From Leptospira sp. 96542 (GTDB lineage Bacteria; Spirochaetota; Leptospiria; Leptospirales; Leptospiraceae): a stretch of DNA of 64,000 nucleotides. The notes below the pieces were generated by a model. That model made no database searches and was not told the origin of the DNA. It worked only from the letters and a program-made list of their open reading frames with translations. This document shows positions 55,531 to 64,000 of this stretch, one piece after another. Position 1 is the stretch's first letter, and each line of letters begins with the position of its first letter. Location of the stretch: positions 1 to 64,000 of the forward strand of contig JARJFC010000009.1 in the NCBI GenBank assembly GCA_029310945.1, given 5' to 3'. A program made the translations under genes and the position numbers.

Positions 55531-55623
55531 TTATTTCTTCTTTTTGTGCCTGTTGGCTCTGCGTTTTTTCTTACGTTTGTGGGTTGCGATTTTTCTACGC
55601 TTTCTCTTTTTTCCGGAAGGCAT
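55531..55623 (-). CDS. 30-residue AURKAIP1/COX24-domain (bTHX/bS22-like) basic protein
   Basis: A frame of 31 codons: it begins MPSGKKRKRRKIATHKRKKK and ends RANRHKKKK. It has a strong ribosome site AAGGAGG seven bases ahead of the ATG. The sequence closely matches the COX24/AURKAIP1 family of short basic proteins in Bacteroidetes and spirochaetes, whose mitochondrial counterpart mS38 is a ribosomal small-subunit protein. It is too short for ordinary gene calling and probably ribosome-associated. It lies 36 bases after manC and 41 bases ahead of the next gene. Confidence 0.8.
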   Translation of the reverse strand: MPSGKKRKRRKIATHKRKKKRRANRHKKKK

Positions 55624-55659
55624 TCCTTCCTCCTTAATTCAGGCTGTTCTGTCAAATTT

Positions 55660-56730
55660 CTAGTCGAGGTACTTTTGTAAAACTTTATTTTTACGCATTG
55701 TGGATAACATTGCTTTGATCTCACCCACACCCTCACGAGAGGATACGAATAAAACATCTGGCTCTTCCACCACAATCAAATCCTTCACTCCCAAAAAGGC
55801 GATGAGTTCTTTTTGTACCGAAGAGATGTTGCCGGAAGATTTATGGTAGATAACTTCTTTGCCTTGGTGGTGGTTTTTGTCTTTGTCGCCAGGTAAAATT
55901 CGCTCCAGACTCATCCACGAACCAACATCATCCCAATTGAAACTGGCTTCCACCATTCGGATTTTATTGGATTTTTCCATAATGGCCGTGTCAATTGCCT
56001 CCGAAGGCAATAATTGGAAGGCTGTTTTTAGATCGCCAAAACTTTTGAACGGAAACCCATTTTTCAAAGGGTGCAAAATATGCGGAGCATGGCGGTCAAG
56101 TTCAGAAAGAATGGTCTCCACTCTGAATAAAAAGATTCCAGGGTTCCAATAAAAATTTTTCTTTTTGATGTATTTTAAGGCTGTCTTAAAATCAGGTTTT
56201 TCAAAAAAAGCTTTTACCGCATAACCAACATCTGTTGGTTTTCCTGTGCTAATGTAGCCATAACCAATTTCCGGGCGATTGGGTTTTACACCTAGCAAAA
56301 CCATTCCATATTCGGTTTCAAATAATGCTTGCTCAATGGTCTTTGTAAAATTTTTAACAGGATCAATGAATGCATCCGCACTGAGTACAATTAAGTTAAC
56401 ATTGCCATATTTTTTTTGAAAATAAAGTGCCGCAAGGGCAATGATGGGGGCTGTGTTTTTTCCTTCTGGCTCAATGATAAAATTGGTGGAAGGAAATTTA
56501 GGATCTTTTTTTAAAATTTCAGTTTTTAAAGTAGAATTTGTGCCAATGTAGATGCGGTCAAGGTTTGTTACCGTAAGGGCACGGTCGATGGTTTCTTTGA
56601 GAAGGGTTTTGTTCGAATAGACCTTTTGGAGCTGTTTGGGGGAATTGGTTCTCGACCTAGGCCAAAACCTCTCCCCCTTTCCGCCAGCCATAATCAAAAC
56701 AACAGGAGACTCTTTTGGTGATTTTGCCAT
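55660..56730 (-). CDS. manC: mannose-1-phosphate guanylyltransferase
   Basis: A 356-residue sugar-nucleotide pyrophosphorylase. The signature [23 protein letters not shown] (12-34) carries the GTP-binding and catalytic residues, followed by [22 protein letters not shown] and NWDDVGSW. It makes GDP-mannose for LPS O-antigen and glycans. No isomerase domain is fused. It sits between Hfq and the COX24-like gene. Confidence 0.9.
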   Translation of the reverse strand: MAKSPKESPVVLIMAGGKGERFWPRSRTNSPKQLQKVYSNKTLLKETIDRALTVTNLDRIYIGTNSTLKTEILKKDPKFPSTNFIIEPEGKNTAPIIALAALYFQKKYGNVNLIVLSADAFIDPVKNFTKTIEQALFETEYGMVLLGVKPNRPEIGYGYISTGKPTDVGYAVKAFFEKPDFKTALKYIKKKNFYWNPGIFLFRVETILSELDRHAPHILHPLKNGFPFKSFGDLKTAFQLLPSEAIDTAIMEKSNKIRMVEASFNWDDVGSWMSLERILPGDKDKNHHQGKEVIYHKSSGNISSVQKELIAFLGVKDLIVVEEPDVLFVSSREGVGEIKAMLSTMRKNKVLQKYLD

Positions 56731-56783
56731 AGGTTTGGTTGCCAGAATTTAGGAAGGCAGAGAAAGGAAAACCAGAAAAGGGT

Positions 56784-57035
56784 TTAAGCCGTCCCTGCCT
56801 CTTTTGTTCCTTCTTCGGAATGCAATTTGATGGGTTTTGCGGGGATGATGGTGGAAATTGCGTGTTTGTAGACCAAATTTTGTTTACTATCGTTTTCGAG
56901 AATGATTGTAAAATTATCGAAACTCACAACCTTACCTTTCAGTGGAACCCCATTTAACAAGTATATAGTGAGATCTATCTTTTCCTTCCTTGCAGTGTTT
57001 AAGAGTTGGTCTTGGATGTTATTTTTTGCCGACAT
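56784..57035 (-). CDS. hfq: RNA chaperone Hfq
   Basis: An 83-residue Sm-fold protein. Sm1 is [41 protein letters not shown] with the Q8-like Gln and the distal face residues, Sm2 is [15 protein letters not shown] (YKHA matches the uridine-binding pocket). It pairs small RNAs with mRNAs. The gene order miaA-hfq is the same as in proteobacteria. Confidence 0.95.
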   Translation of the reverse strand: MSAKNNIQDQLLNTARKEKIDLTIYLLNGVPLKGKVVSFDNFTIILENDSKQNLVYKHAISTIIPAKPIKLHSEEGTKEAGTA

Positions 57036-57058
57036 TGGAAATTCCCGAGTGTTTTTCT

Positions 57059-57943
57059 CTATTTTATATTTTTAAATACTTTGACTGCATCGGCATAGGA
57101 AATCGCGGAAAGGATTGGATCTTTTTTGAACCAAGTGATCTGTCGTTTCGCATAATTCCTATGGCTTTGTGCCAAGCGGTCAAGGAATGTATTACGGTCG
57201 ATCCTTCCATTTAGGAAATCAAGCGCAAAATTATAGCCCAAAGACCGAAGCCCAGGGCAATCGGCACCGTAAATTTCTAAAACTCTTTTGCATTCGATGA
57301 GCATCCCTTCCGCAATGGCTGAGACACGCTCATTGATGCGTGCATAGAGTTCGGGTCTTGGGTGGTTGATCCAATGCCCCACAACTCTTAGATCTGGGTT
57401 TTGTGCCAGATAACCCCCTACCTGTGATTTGGAAACTTCCGACCACAAAATCCCAGTCAATACAACTTCCAAGGCACGACGGATCCGATACCCGTCTTTG
57501 GGAGAGAGTGATTCCGAAGCCATTGGATCTTTTTCCTTTAAGATCTGAGAAGCCTCTTCCAAAGGAAGATCCAAAACATATCGTTTTGTGGATTCGGGTA
57601 CAAAAGGTACGGGAAACATCCCCAAAAGAAAGGCTCGCAAATAAAACCCTGTTCCACAAACGATGAAAGGAATTTTGCCCCTGTTCCGGATGTCCTCCAT
57701 GGCTTCTTTTGCAAGGATCGAAAACTGGTTTGCATTGGGGGATTCGCCTGCAGATAGAAACCCCACTAGGTGGTGACGGATGTAATTTTTTTCTTCCGTT
57801 GTAGGGGAAGTTGTGCCTACTGGGAGATCCCAGTAGACTTGTCGCGAGTCAAAAGAAATAATTTCAAAACGATTGGGGTCTAAGATTTGCGTGAGAGCGG
57901 TTTTACCGGAACCAGTTGGTCCACCAAGGATGGGGAGGATCAC
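57059..57943 (-). CDS. miaA: tRNA dimethylallyltransferase MiaA
   Basis: A 294-residue enzyme with P-loop [13 protein letters not shown] (7-19), [17 protein letters not shown] (31-47), [11 protein letters not shown] and the C-terminal [15 protein letters not shown]. It adds the dimethylallyl group to A37 of tRNAs reading U-starting codons. Overlaps the FYDLN-protein stop by 4 bases and lies 23 bases before hfq. Confidence 0.95.
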   Translation of the reverse strand: MILPILGGPTGSGKTALTQILDPNRFEIISFDSRQVYWDLPVGTTSPTTEEKNYIRHHLVGFLSAGESPNANQFSILAKEAMEDIRNRGKIPFIVCGTGFYLRAFLLGMFPVPFVPESTKRYVLDLPLEEASQILKEKDPMASESLSPKDGYRIRRALEVVLTGILWSEVSKSQVGGYLAQNPDLRVVGHWINHPRPELYARINERVSAIAEGMLIECKRVLEIYGADCPGLRSLGYNFALDFLNGRIDRNTFLDRLAQSHRNYAKRQITWFKKDPILSAISYADAVKVFKNIK

Positions 57944-58449
57944 TCCTCTTCCTCAGTAGCGACCTCCTCTTCTTCGGTCTCTTCCAATTCTTCCGTCTCT
58001 TCTAAGAGTTCATCATCTTCAATGACAGGCTCTTCCTCTTCTTCCACTTCATATTCTGACTGGCGGAGGGCAGCCATCCTCGATTTGATGGCAGGTTTTG
58101 CCAACTGGTCTGCTCCACATTTGGGGCATTTTTTTTCAGGTTTGTTCAAATCATAAAATTTTGTGGCACAGGAATAACAGGAAAATTTTTTACCCAAAGG
58201 TCCGTGGGCGGCAATGAGTTCCGCTTTTGTCGGAGACTTGGTTTGGGCTGTGCCTGCACTGGGGGGTTTTTCCTTTGCCTGTGGTCTTGCCAGAGCCATC
58301 GGTTTGCCCTTGGGTTGTACGGCGGTGCCAACCTTTTTTTTATCATCCTTCTTCGGAGGAGATTTGGAGTCCTTGGGGGACTTTTCCTTTGGGACCACCT
58401 TCTTTTTCGGTGGAGGAGCTTGTTTCTTGACTGCTTTTTTTGCGACCAT
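57940..58449 (-). CDS. FYDLN-type zinc-ribbon protein with polar tails
   Basis: The ATG at 58449 gives 169 residues. An N-terminal Lys/Pro-rich region (1-75) is followed by a zinc ribbon (Cys91-x2-Cys94, Cys108-x2-Cys111) that includes the family signature [16 protein letters not shown] and a very acidic C-terminus (about 132-169, mostly Glu). The FYDLN family is widespread in proteobacteria; its role is unknown. Opposed charges at the two ends may allow self-interaction or RNA contact. It leads the miaA-hfq unit. Confidence 0.78.
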   Translation of the reverse strand: MVAKKAVKKQAPPPKKKVVPKEKSPKDSKSPPKKDDKKKVGTAVQPKGKPMALARPQAKEKPPSAGTAQTKSPTKAELIAAHGPLGKKFSCYSCATKFYDLNKPEKKCPKCGADQLAKPAIKSRMAALRQSEYEVEEEEEPVIEDDELLEETEELEETEEEEVATEEEE

Positions 58450-58553
58450 AATCGTATTTTTGACAGTGTTGGAAAACCCTGTCACGGGACAACCTTTTTG
58501 AAATTGGACGGTTTTCTCCTGGATGAAAAATAGTGGAAAGTTTTTTTTTTATT

Positions 58554-59315
58554 ATGGCTCATTTAAGTGTCAACGTAAACAAGATTGCTACCCTCAGGAA
58601 TTCGCGTGGTGGAAATATCCCCGATCTACTGCAAATTTCTGGAATGATTTTAGATTCAGGGGCAGATGGGATCACAATCCACCCCCGCGAAGATGAAAGG
58701 CATATCACGAAGGAAGATGTATTCGCCCTTTCCGATTTTTTAAAAAATTACAACCATACGAAAAAAACAAATAAGGAGTTCAACATCGAAGGGGAACCGA
58801 GCCAACGATTTTTGGACATCGTCCTTGCCGTAAAACCAAACCAAGTTACCCTCGTGCCAGTCACCCCTGGTGAAATCACATCTGACCATGGTTTTGCACT
58901 TAAGGATCCTTCTGTGCGGAGCTCCTTAGAACCCATCATCCAAAAAATCAAAGCTGAGAACATGCGTGTTTCTCTGTTTATGGAAACAGATATGTCTTCC
59001 TATTCCATCGCAAAAGAGATTGGTGCCGATCGGATCGAATTGTACACGGGTCCATTCGCCCATGTTTACGATGAATCAGAAGAATTGGGAAAAAAAATAT
59101 TTTTGGATTTTATTCATGCCGCAGAAGCGGCAAGCAAACTTGGGTTAGGTGTCAATGCGGGACATGATTTGGACACAAATAATCTAAAAGTTTTTTCAAA
59201 GCTCCCCCACCTAATGGAAGTTTCTATCGGGCATCGGTTGGTATCCCAAAGCCTAGTGGATGGAATTGAAAAGACAATCAAACAGTATCTTAAAATTCTT
59301 TCGCCAAATGTCTGA
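58554..59315 (+). CDS. pdxJ: pyridoxine 5'-phosphate synthase
   Basis: The ATG at 58554 (MAHLSVNVNKIATLRNSRGG) is the canonical PdxJ start and gives 253 residues. The family's markers are present: DGITIHPREDERHI, LVPVTPGEITSDHGF, ELYTGPFAHVYD and GVNAGHDLDTNNL. It condenses 3-amino-2-oxopropyl phosphate with deoxyxylulose phosphate to make vitamin B6. No pdxA lies in the window. Its 3' end overlaps the convergent TPR lipoprotein by 26 bases. Confidence 0.95.
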   Translation: MAHLSVNVNKIATLRNSRGGNIPDLLQISGMILDSGADGITIHPREDERHITKEDVFALSDFLKNYNHTKKTNKEFNIEGEPSQRFLDIVLAVKPNQVTLVPVTPGEITSDHGFALKDPSVRSSLEPIIQKIKAENMRVSLFMETDMSSYSIAKEIGADRIELYTGPFAHVYDESEELGKKIFLDFIHAAEAASKLGLGVNAGHDLDTNNLKVFSKLPHLMEVSIGHRLVSQSLVDGIEKTIKQYLKILSPNV

Positions 59316-60222
59316 CCTGAACATAACTTGGATCTTGTTCAAGTAAAAGTTTTGCCGAACGTTCCAAAGCCAAAGCAAGGTTTGCTTCGGCCTTCCCCCT
59401 TCGTTTGGCATTGGCAATCTCTGCTAAAAATATTCGGAGCGAATTCCGAGCGGAAGATTCGTTTCCTGACTTTGCGGCTTCTTTTAGTTTTCGCCAAGAC
59501 TGAGTGATTTGTATTTTGGAATCTTCCTTCTCCTTTCCAAGTTCACCACTATGAAAGGAACGGGTGTCCCAAATTTTGTGGTATGGATCCGACTTCATTT
59601 GGTCAGCAAGAAGACGTTCTCTATAGGAAATGGAATTTTGAGGCAAGGATTGGATCACCTCTGCTTGTTTGGTGGGTTCCAATTTGGTAAAACACTCCGC
59701 CAAAATCCCACGCCTAAGGGATTCCTTCGTGAGAACACCTTCTTTTGCCAAATAGAAAAATTCATCCTTGTCGGGTGTTCCACCTGATTGGCAGATTTTG
59801 GTTGTCTCAGTAAAACGAGCCATCACCTCACCTTCTTTGGATTTTTGTTTGAGATGTTTTAAATTGCCTGATCTTTCGGCAGACAAACGAACCATATTTT
59901 TGTACAAACTGTCCTGGGGATTTTTTTCAGAAGCTTTCGTGAATGCAGTGTAACTATCGGTGAAATTGCCTCGGTTGTATTCGATGAGACCCCAGGTGTA
60001 ACACAAAAACCCATCGTCAGTGTCTTTTGTTCGACAAACATAGCGTAGGCGAGAAAGAGCTTCTTCCCTGGTTTCTTGCGATTCCCAAACATCGAGAAGG
60101 ATTTCCTCCAAGAATGAGAGTGTTTCTAGGCTGTAGGGATCATTTGTGGGGTTCTTTTGGGGTTTGGCACAAAAAAACCCTACAAAAAATACGAAAATCA
60201 GGAAGCCAAACGGTCTCATCAC
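59290..60222 (-). CDS. TPR-like lipoprotein
   Basis: A 310-residue protein with signal peptide FGFLIFVFFVGFFC (Cys18, a lipobox). A TPR-like pair (FLCYTWGLIEYNRGNFTDSYTAFTKASEKNPQDSLYKNMVRL) is visible near residue 72-115 and the rest is helical. No enzyme motif. It is a single gene, divergent from the Ctp protease and convergent with pdxJ. Confidence 0.68.
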   Translation of the reverse strand: MMRPFGFLIFVFFVGFFCAKPQKNPTNDPYSLETLSFLEEILLDVWESQETREEALSRLRYVCRTKDTDDGFLCYTWGLIEYNRGNFTDSYTAFTKASEKNPQDSLYKNMVRLSAERSGNLKHLKQKSKEGEVMARFTETTKICQSGGTPDKDEFFYLAKEGVLTKESLRRGILAECFTKLEPTKQAEVIQSLPQNSISYRERLLADQMKSDPYHKIWDTRSFHSGELGKEKEDSKIQITQSWRKLKEAAKSGNESSARNSLRIFLAEIANAKRRGKAEANLALALERSAKLLLEQDPSYVQVRHLAKEF

Positions 60223-60330
60223 CCTGTCTATTGGAAAAGAAAGCCAAGTTTTGTCCTGATTTTTTTGAGTTGCCTACACTCCAAAATCAAGATTTCTTAG
60301 GAAAATCAATCTACTGAATCGAGTAACCCA

Positions 60331-62169
60331 TTGAAACGAATTGTTTATTCACTCTCCTTTTTAACCCTTTTTAGTTTTTTAATGCCAGTGGGGTTCATTT
60401 CTTGCGAACCAGAGGCCAAAAAAGCACCGAAGCGCATCACAGATTTCACCTACCAAGACTTTGAAAATGTAGTCCAAGCTGTGGATAAGTACTATATCGA
60501 CAAAAATACCAACAAAAACCGAGCATTCACCGATGCGGCTGCATTTGCCGTCCTCAGTTTGCCGCATCCATTGTATCTGTATCCAGAAAGTTATTTCAAC
60601 GAAAGGGAAAAATACGAAGACAAGGCGGACATCTTTCCTGGTAAGTCTTTTAAAATTTCACCCTCGGATAAATTTGTTCTGTTTGATCCCGATTACGACG
60701 AAGTGGAAAAAATCCAGAAAGAGAAACTGAAAAAAAACGAAAATAAAAAACTTTCCGATGAAGAAGTGAAAAAACTCATCGAAAAAGAAAAACTTAAAAA
60801 ATCAGTGATCTCCGCAAAATGGGAAGAAATCAATTTTTCCAAAAAAGAATTCGATCGTATCATCGCCTATCTCAAAGACAATTTAGACAAATACAAAACT
60901 CCTGTTTTAAAAGGTCTTGTGGAAGTGGATGGTGAATTACCAGAAGAAGAACTCGATGATAAAAAAGAATTCACCATGGAACAAGTGTTTCTCGCCGCTG
61001 CCAATGGTTATTTGAATTCACTCGATCCACATTCCAATGTTTTCCTAAAAGAAATTTGGGAAGAGTCAATGGCAAAAATCAATGATGGGTCTTTTGAAGG
61101 CATTGGTGCCATTCTCTCTGGTGGTGGGAGCCGCGAGGTTGTGGTGGAAAATCCTCTCGAAGGTAGCCCTGCCGTCAAAGCAGGAGTTCGCAGTGGAGAT
61201 TCGATCCTTGCAGTGGATGGTAAGATCATAAAAAATTTATCCCTTGATAAAGTGGTCAAAAAAATCAAAGGCCCAAAAGGAACCAAGGTGGTTCTCACAG
61301 TCAAACGAAAGGGCAATACAGGCAATATTGACATCGAAGTGGTGCGTGATAAAATCACTATCCGAAATGTCTCCTATCACTTGTTAAAAGAAAATCCACA
61401 AGTGGGTTACATCAAACTAACTGGTTTTGTGAAAGCACAAGGTGAAGAACCTGTAGACAACCAAATTGTAAAAGGTTTACGGGCACTTGAACTCGAAGCC
61501 AAAGAAAATGGAAAAGAACTCAAGGCACTCGTGCTTGATTTAAGAAATAATTCAGGTGGTTATTTGGATCTTGCCATAGACATTGCCGATATGTTCATCG
61601 AAAAAGGGCTCATTGTTTCCACGAAAGTTCCGAACAGAAGCCCTGAAGAAGCTACGGCTCGCATCAAAGACATCACAAACCTACCTCTAGTGGTTCTCAT
61701 CAATTCCAAATCGGCATCGGCTTCAGAAATTGTGGCAAGTGCCATCCAACACCATGGTCGAGGGATTTTAATGGGAGAACGAACATTCGGTAAGGCCACA
61801 GTTCAAAAACTAATGGATCTACCAGGTAACTCTGATTATGTGCTAAAAATCACAAACTCTCGCTATTACTCACCTTCTGGTAAAACCATACAAGTTGTGG
61901 GTGTCACTCCCGACATCGAAGTATCCGAAGAAGCAGACGGTAGTTTCCCATTCCGTTACCGTGAGGAAGATATGTGGAACCACCTTCCAAAAATCCCTTA
62001 TGATGGAGTTGTTAAATCAAAGTTCAATATTGAAGCTATCAGAGAGTATGCCAAAAAACATGGCAAGGCTGATACTTTTATCAAAAATCATTCAAACGAC
62101 GCCATCAAACCCGATTACCTTCTCATCCGTAGTTTGGACTATATAGAAGGTATGTTGAATACCAAGTGA
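60331..62169 (+). CDS. ctpA: carboxyl-terminal processing protease (S41, PDZ)
   Basis: A TTG start at 60331 gives 612 residues with lipobox GFISC (Cys25). A charged Lys/Glu segment (about 120-160) precedes the PDZ domain (about 250-340, [44 protein letters not shown]). The S41 core has the catalytic Ser in [21 protein letters not shown] and the Lys in [11 protein letters not shown]. It trims or degrades envelope proteins in the periplasm. The stop overlaps nadB by 4 bases (GTGA). Confidence 0.9.
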   Translation: MKRIVYSLSFLTLFSFLMPVGFISCEPEAKKAPKRITDFTYQDFENVVQAVDKYYIDKNTNKNRAFTDAAAFAVLSLPHPLYLYPESYFNEREKYEDKADIFPGKSFKISPSDKFVLFDPDYDEVEKIQKEKLKKNENKKLSDEEVKKLIEKEKLKKSVISAKWEEINFSKKEFDRIIAYLKDNLDKYKTPVLKGLVEVDGELPEEELDDKKEFTMEQVFLAAANGYLNSLDPHSNVFLKEIWEESMAKINDGSFEGIGAILSGGGSREVVVENPLEGSPAVKAGVRSGDSILAVDGKIIKNLSLDKVVKKIKGPKGTKVVLTVKRKGNTGNIDIEVVRDKITIRNVSYHLLKENPQVGYIKLTGFVKAQGEEPVDNQIVKGLRALELEAKENGKELKALVLDLRNNSGGYLDLAIDIADMFIEKGLIVSTKVPNRSPEEATARIKDITNLPLVVLINSKSASASEIVASAIQHHGRGILMGERTFGKATVQKLMDLPGNSDYVLKITNSRYYSPSGKTIQVVGVTPDIEVSEEADGSFPFRYREEDMWNHLPKIPYDGVVKSKFNIEAIREYAKKHGKADTFIKNHSNDAIKPDYLLIRSLDYIEGMLNTK

Positions 62170-63767
62170 CCCGGATCAAAGCCGATTTTTTAATCATCGG
62201 AAGTGGGGTGAGCGGGCTTTTTACAGCTCTCAAACTTGCCCCCATGGGTTCTGTGGTTGTGGTCACAAAAAAATCAGACTACGAATCCAATACCAATTAT
62301 GCACAAGGGGGCATTGCCTCCGTGTTTGGCGATAAAGATCAATTTGAAGAACATATAAAAGACACTCTCGAAGCAGGTGCTGGTCTTTGTGACCCAGAAG
62401 CCGTCCGTGTGCTTGTAGAAGAAGGCCCAACGAGAGTTAGAGAATTACTCGATTTCGGAGTGCCATTTACCCGCGACGAATCTGGCGGACTCGACCTTGC
62501 CCGTGAAGGTGGTCATAGCCAACATAGGATCGTTCACTCCAAAGATCGAACGGGGAGTGCCGTAGAACAATCGCTACTTGATAGAGTCCATGCAAATAAA
62601 AATATTCAAATTTTGGAAAACCATGCCTGTGTAGACCTAATCACCAAACACCAACTACGTGGAAAAGATCATCTCCCGCTCCGTTGTTATGGAGCCTACA
62701 TTGTGGACACAGAAACCTGTGAAGTTTTCCCTGTGGTGGCAAAAAAAACAATCCTTGCCACAGGTGGTGCGGGCCAAGTTTATCTCCATACAACCAATCC
62801 TGATATTGCAACAGGTGACGGGGTAGCAAGCGCATACCGTGCGGGCGCCGTTGTTAAAAATATGGAATTTTACCAGTTCCACCCAACATCCCTCTTTCAT
62901 GAACAGGGCAATAGTTTTCTCATATCAGAAGCGGTCAGAGGACATGGCGGGATTCTCCGAGAGATCAGCGGCCGACCCTTTATGAAAGATTACCATGAAA
63001 TGGGCGAACTTGCACCTCGTGATATTGTCGCCCGAGCCATTGATGATACCATGAAAAAGAGAGGGGAACCGCATGTGCTTCTCGACATCACACATAGACC
63101 TGCCAATGATATCATCAGCCACTTTCCATCGATTTATGAACGTTGCAAAAAACTTGGTATCGATATCACAACCGATCCTATCCCCGTCGTACCAGCTGCT
63201 CATTATATGTGCGGTGGTGTGGCAACAGATCTACTTGGACGTACGAATATAGCCGACTTATACGCTTGTGGCGAAACCACTTGTACAGGAGTGCATGGAG
63301 GCAATCGTTTGGCATCCAACAGCCTCCTCGAATGTTTGGTATTTTCTCACCGCATAGCAGGCGATATTGGGTCTCAGGGGAAGCTGGAATTTGCTCTTGA
63401 ATCGGCAGAAATCCCAGATTGGAATAAGGAAGGAACCACAAACACAGAAGAATGGGTTCTCATTTCTCATGATTTGGTTGAAATCAAAACCATTATGAGT
63501 AATTATGTGGGGATAGTTCGCTCTAACATGCGTTTGGAGAGAGCTCTTCGACGCCTTAAACTCATTTCAGAAGAAGTGAAAGATTATTACAACCGAACCA
63601 CAGTTTCGATTGAACTTTTGGAACTTCGTAACCTCGTAAAAGTTGCTGAATTGATTGTGAGATCTGCTTTACTACGAAAAGAAAGTCGAGGCCTGCATTT
63701 TAGTACCGATTACCCTGAGGATAGAACTCCTTCGAGAGCGGACACAGTGTTACTCCATAAACTTTAG
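62166..63767 (+). CDS. nadB: L-aspartate oxidase
   Basis: GTG start, 533 residues. The FAD dinucleotide loop is [17 protein letters not shown]. The active-site markers are [44 protein letters not shown] and [43 protein letters not shown]. It makes iminoaspartate for NAD synthesis; nadA and nadC are not in the window. The HSxxR pair that separates NadB from fumarate reductase is consistent with oxidase. Its stop overlaps the convergent gene by 4 bases. Confidence 0.94.
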   Translation: MTRIKADFLIIGSGVSGLFTALKLAPMGSVVVVTKKSDYESNTNYAQGGIASVFGDKDQFEEHIKDTLEAGAGLCDPEAVRVLVEEGPTRVRELLDFGVPFTRDESGGLDLAREGGHSQHRIVHSKDRTGSAVEQSLLDRVHANKNIQILENHACVDLITKHQLRGKDHLPLRCYGAYIVDTETCEVFPVVAKKTILATGGAGQVYLHTTNPDIATGDGVASAYRAGAVVKNMEFYQFHPTSLFHEQGNSFLISEAVRGHGGILREISGRPFMKDYHEMGELAPRDIVARAIDDTMKKRGEPHVLLDITHRPANDIISHFPSIYERCKKLGIDITTDPIPVVPAAHYMCGGVATDLLGRTNIADLYACGETTCTGVHGGNRLASNSLLECLVFSHRIAGDIGSQGKLEFALESAEIPDWNKEGTTNTEEWVLISHDLVEIKTIMSNYVGIVRSNMRLERALRRLKLISEEVKDYYNRTTVSIELLELRNLVKVAELIVRSALLRKESRGLHFSTDYPEDRTPSRADTVLLHKL

Positions 63768-64000
63768 AATTGCATATTAAATTTTGCGTAACTATAACTT
63801 TCTATCGAATTTTGAGTGTTAAATGAGGAACCAGGGCTTGTCGGCAACTGACCAAGTTCAAAAAAACCGTCTTCCATTCCCATTACATAAAATGTAACTG
63901 CCGTAACGAGCATGAGTCCAATTCCAATGACCATTGGTCCCGCCACCAATTGCCGATTCCTGCGGTCTTCGACAGGCAAAGTACCCGCCATACGTTTATA
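63764..64000 (-). CDS. small membrane protein, 5' end possibly outside window
   Basis: The frame is open to the right edge (codons before the first ATG at 63991 are sense), so the start may lie outside. The visible part is about 78 residues: a short charged start ([16 protein letters not shown]), one membrane helix ([22 protein letters not shown]) and a Ser/Asn-rich tail. No known family. Convergent with nadB, 4-base overlap. Confidence 0.55.
   Translation of the reverse strand, partial: YKRMAGTLPVEDRRNRQLVAGPMVIGIGLMLVTAVTFYVMGMEDGFFELGQLPTSPGSSFNTQNSIESYSYAKFNMQF

Noticed and set aside
57887..58156. A Ser-rich plus-strand frame opposite the FYDLN gene
   Set aside because: It is the out-of-frame complement of the Glu-rich tail (GAA/GAG reads as TCT/TCC), not a gene.
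1..64000. CRISPR arrays, IS elements, prophage or att sites
   Set aside because: No repeated spacer pattern, transposase, integrase or phage structural gene was seen on either strand.

Overview
The window reads as a chromosomal segment of a spirochaete of the genus Leptospira, most likely from the saprophytic clade. The evidence is AT-rich DNA, frequent TTG and GTG starts, many short lipoprotein signal peptides ending in a loose lipobox, ATGA/GTGA stop-start overlaps, and a gene mix typical of Leptospira (LptG, Mpl, SpoIIE/STAS proteins, TPR proteins, a Gld-type ABC exporter, PgsB/PgsC/PgsW). The species is an inference. There is no phage, IS element, CRISPR array or rRNA; this is dense core and clade-conserved DNA with almost no intergenic space.

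Layout. 1-868: 3' end of a DprE1-like FAD oxidase. 872-7101 (-): one operon from a promoter near 7111-7139, coding a zinc-ribbon microprotein, a small secreted protein, RsmD, PBP1C, a hotdog thioesterase, a membrane SpoIIE phosphatase and LptG. 7172-10539 (+): TPR protein, lipoprotein, SufE, serine hydrolase lipoprotein and a small membrane protein. 10543-13640 (-): HtrA, RuvB, TonB-like protein. 13757-14676: DJ-1 protein and a STAS protein, convergent. 14721-22013 (-): rpsT, tRNA-Val(UAC), then GlmM, GlmS, a GlmU-like protein, an alpha/beta hydrolase and an acyl-CoA carboxylase beta subunit. 22142-25814 (+): three unknown proteins and a thiolase-like protein. 25854-33483 (-): ABC ATPase, permease, GldG-like, DUF4340-like and a membrane protein, then Mpl and PheS. 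33517-35420 (+): PAS histidine kinase and CheY-like regulator. 35505-36506 (-): adenosine kinase-like protein. 36605-43779 (+): cobalamin riboswitch, BtuB-like receptor, beta-propeller protein, GpmI and a tandem serine hydrolase. 43825-46572: STAS protein and SpoIIE sensor phosphatase, convergent. 46660-50153 (+): PgsB, PgsC, PgsW, a small membrane protein and a lipoprotein. 50137-52137 (-): large TPR protein with a hairpin leader. 52425-53105 (+): nucleotidyltransferase. 53137-58449 (-): FYDLN protein, MiaA, Hfq, ManC, a COX24-type 30-residue protein, a membrane protein, CheW, PhoU and an ABM-like protein. 58554-64000: PdxJ, a TPR lipoprotein, Ctp protease, NadB and a partial membrane protein.

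Themes. Envelope building dominates: UDP-GlcNAc supply (GlmM/GlmS), peptidoglycan recycling (Mpl), peptidoglycan polymerisation (PBP1C), LPS export (LptG), GDP-mannose (ManC), poly-gamma-glutamate-type polymer (Pgs) and envelope proteases (HtrA, Ctp). A second theme is partner-switching regulation: two STAS proteins and two SpoIIE-type phosphatases. The least described items are the Pgs locus with its small extra protein, the B12-controlled receptor plus propeller pair, a two-domain serine hydrolase whose first domain has lost its catalytic residues, a thiolase-like protein without the usual nucleophile, and several perfect inverted repeats in leaders.
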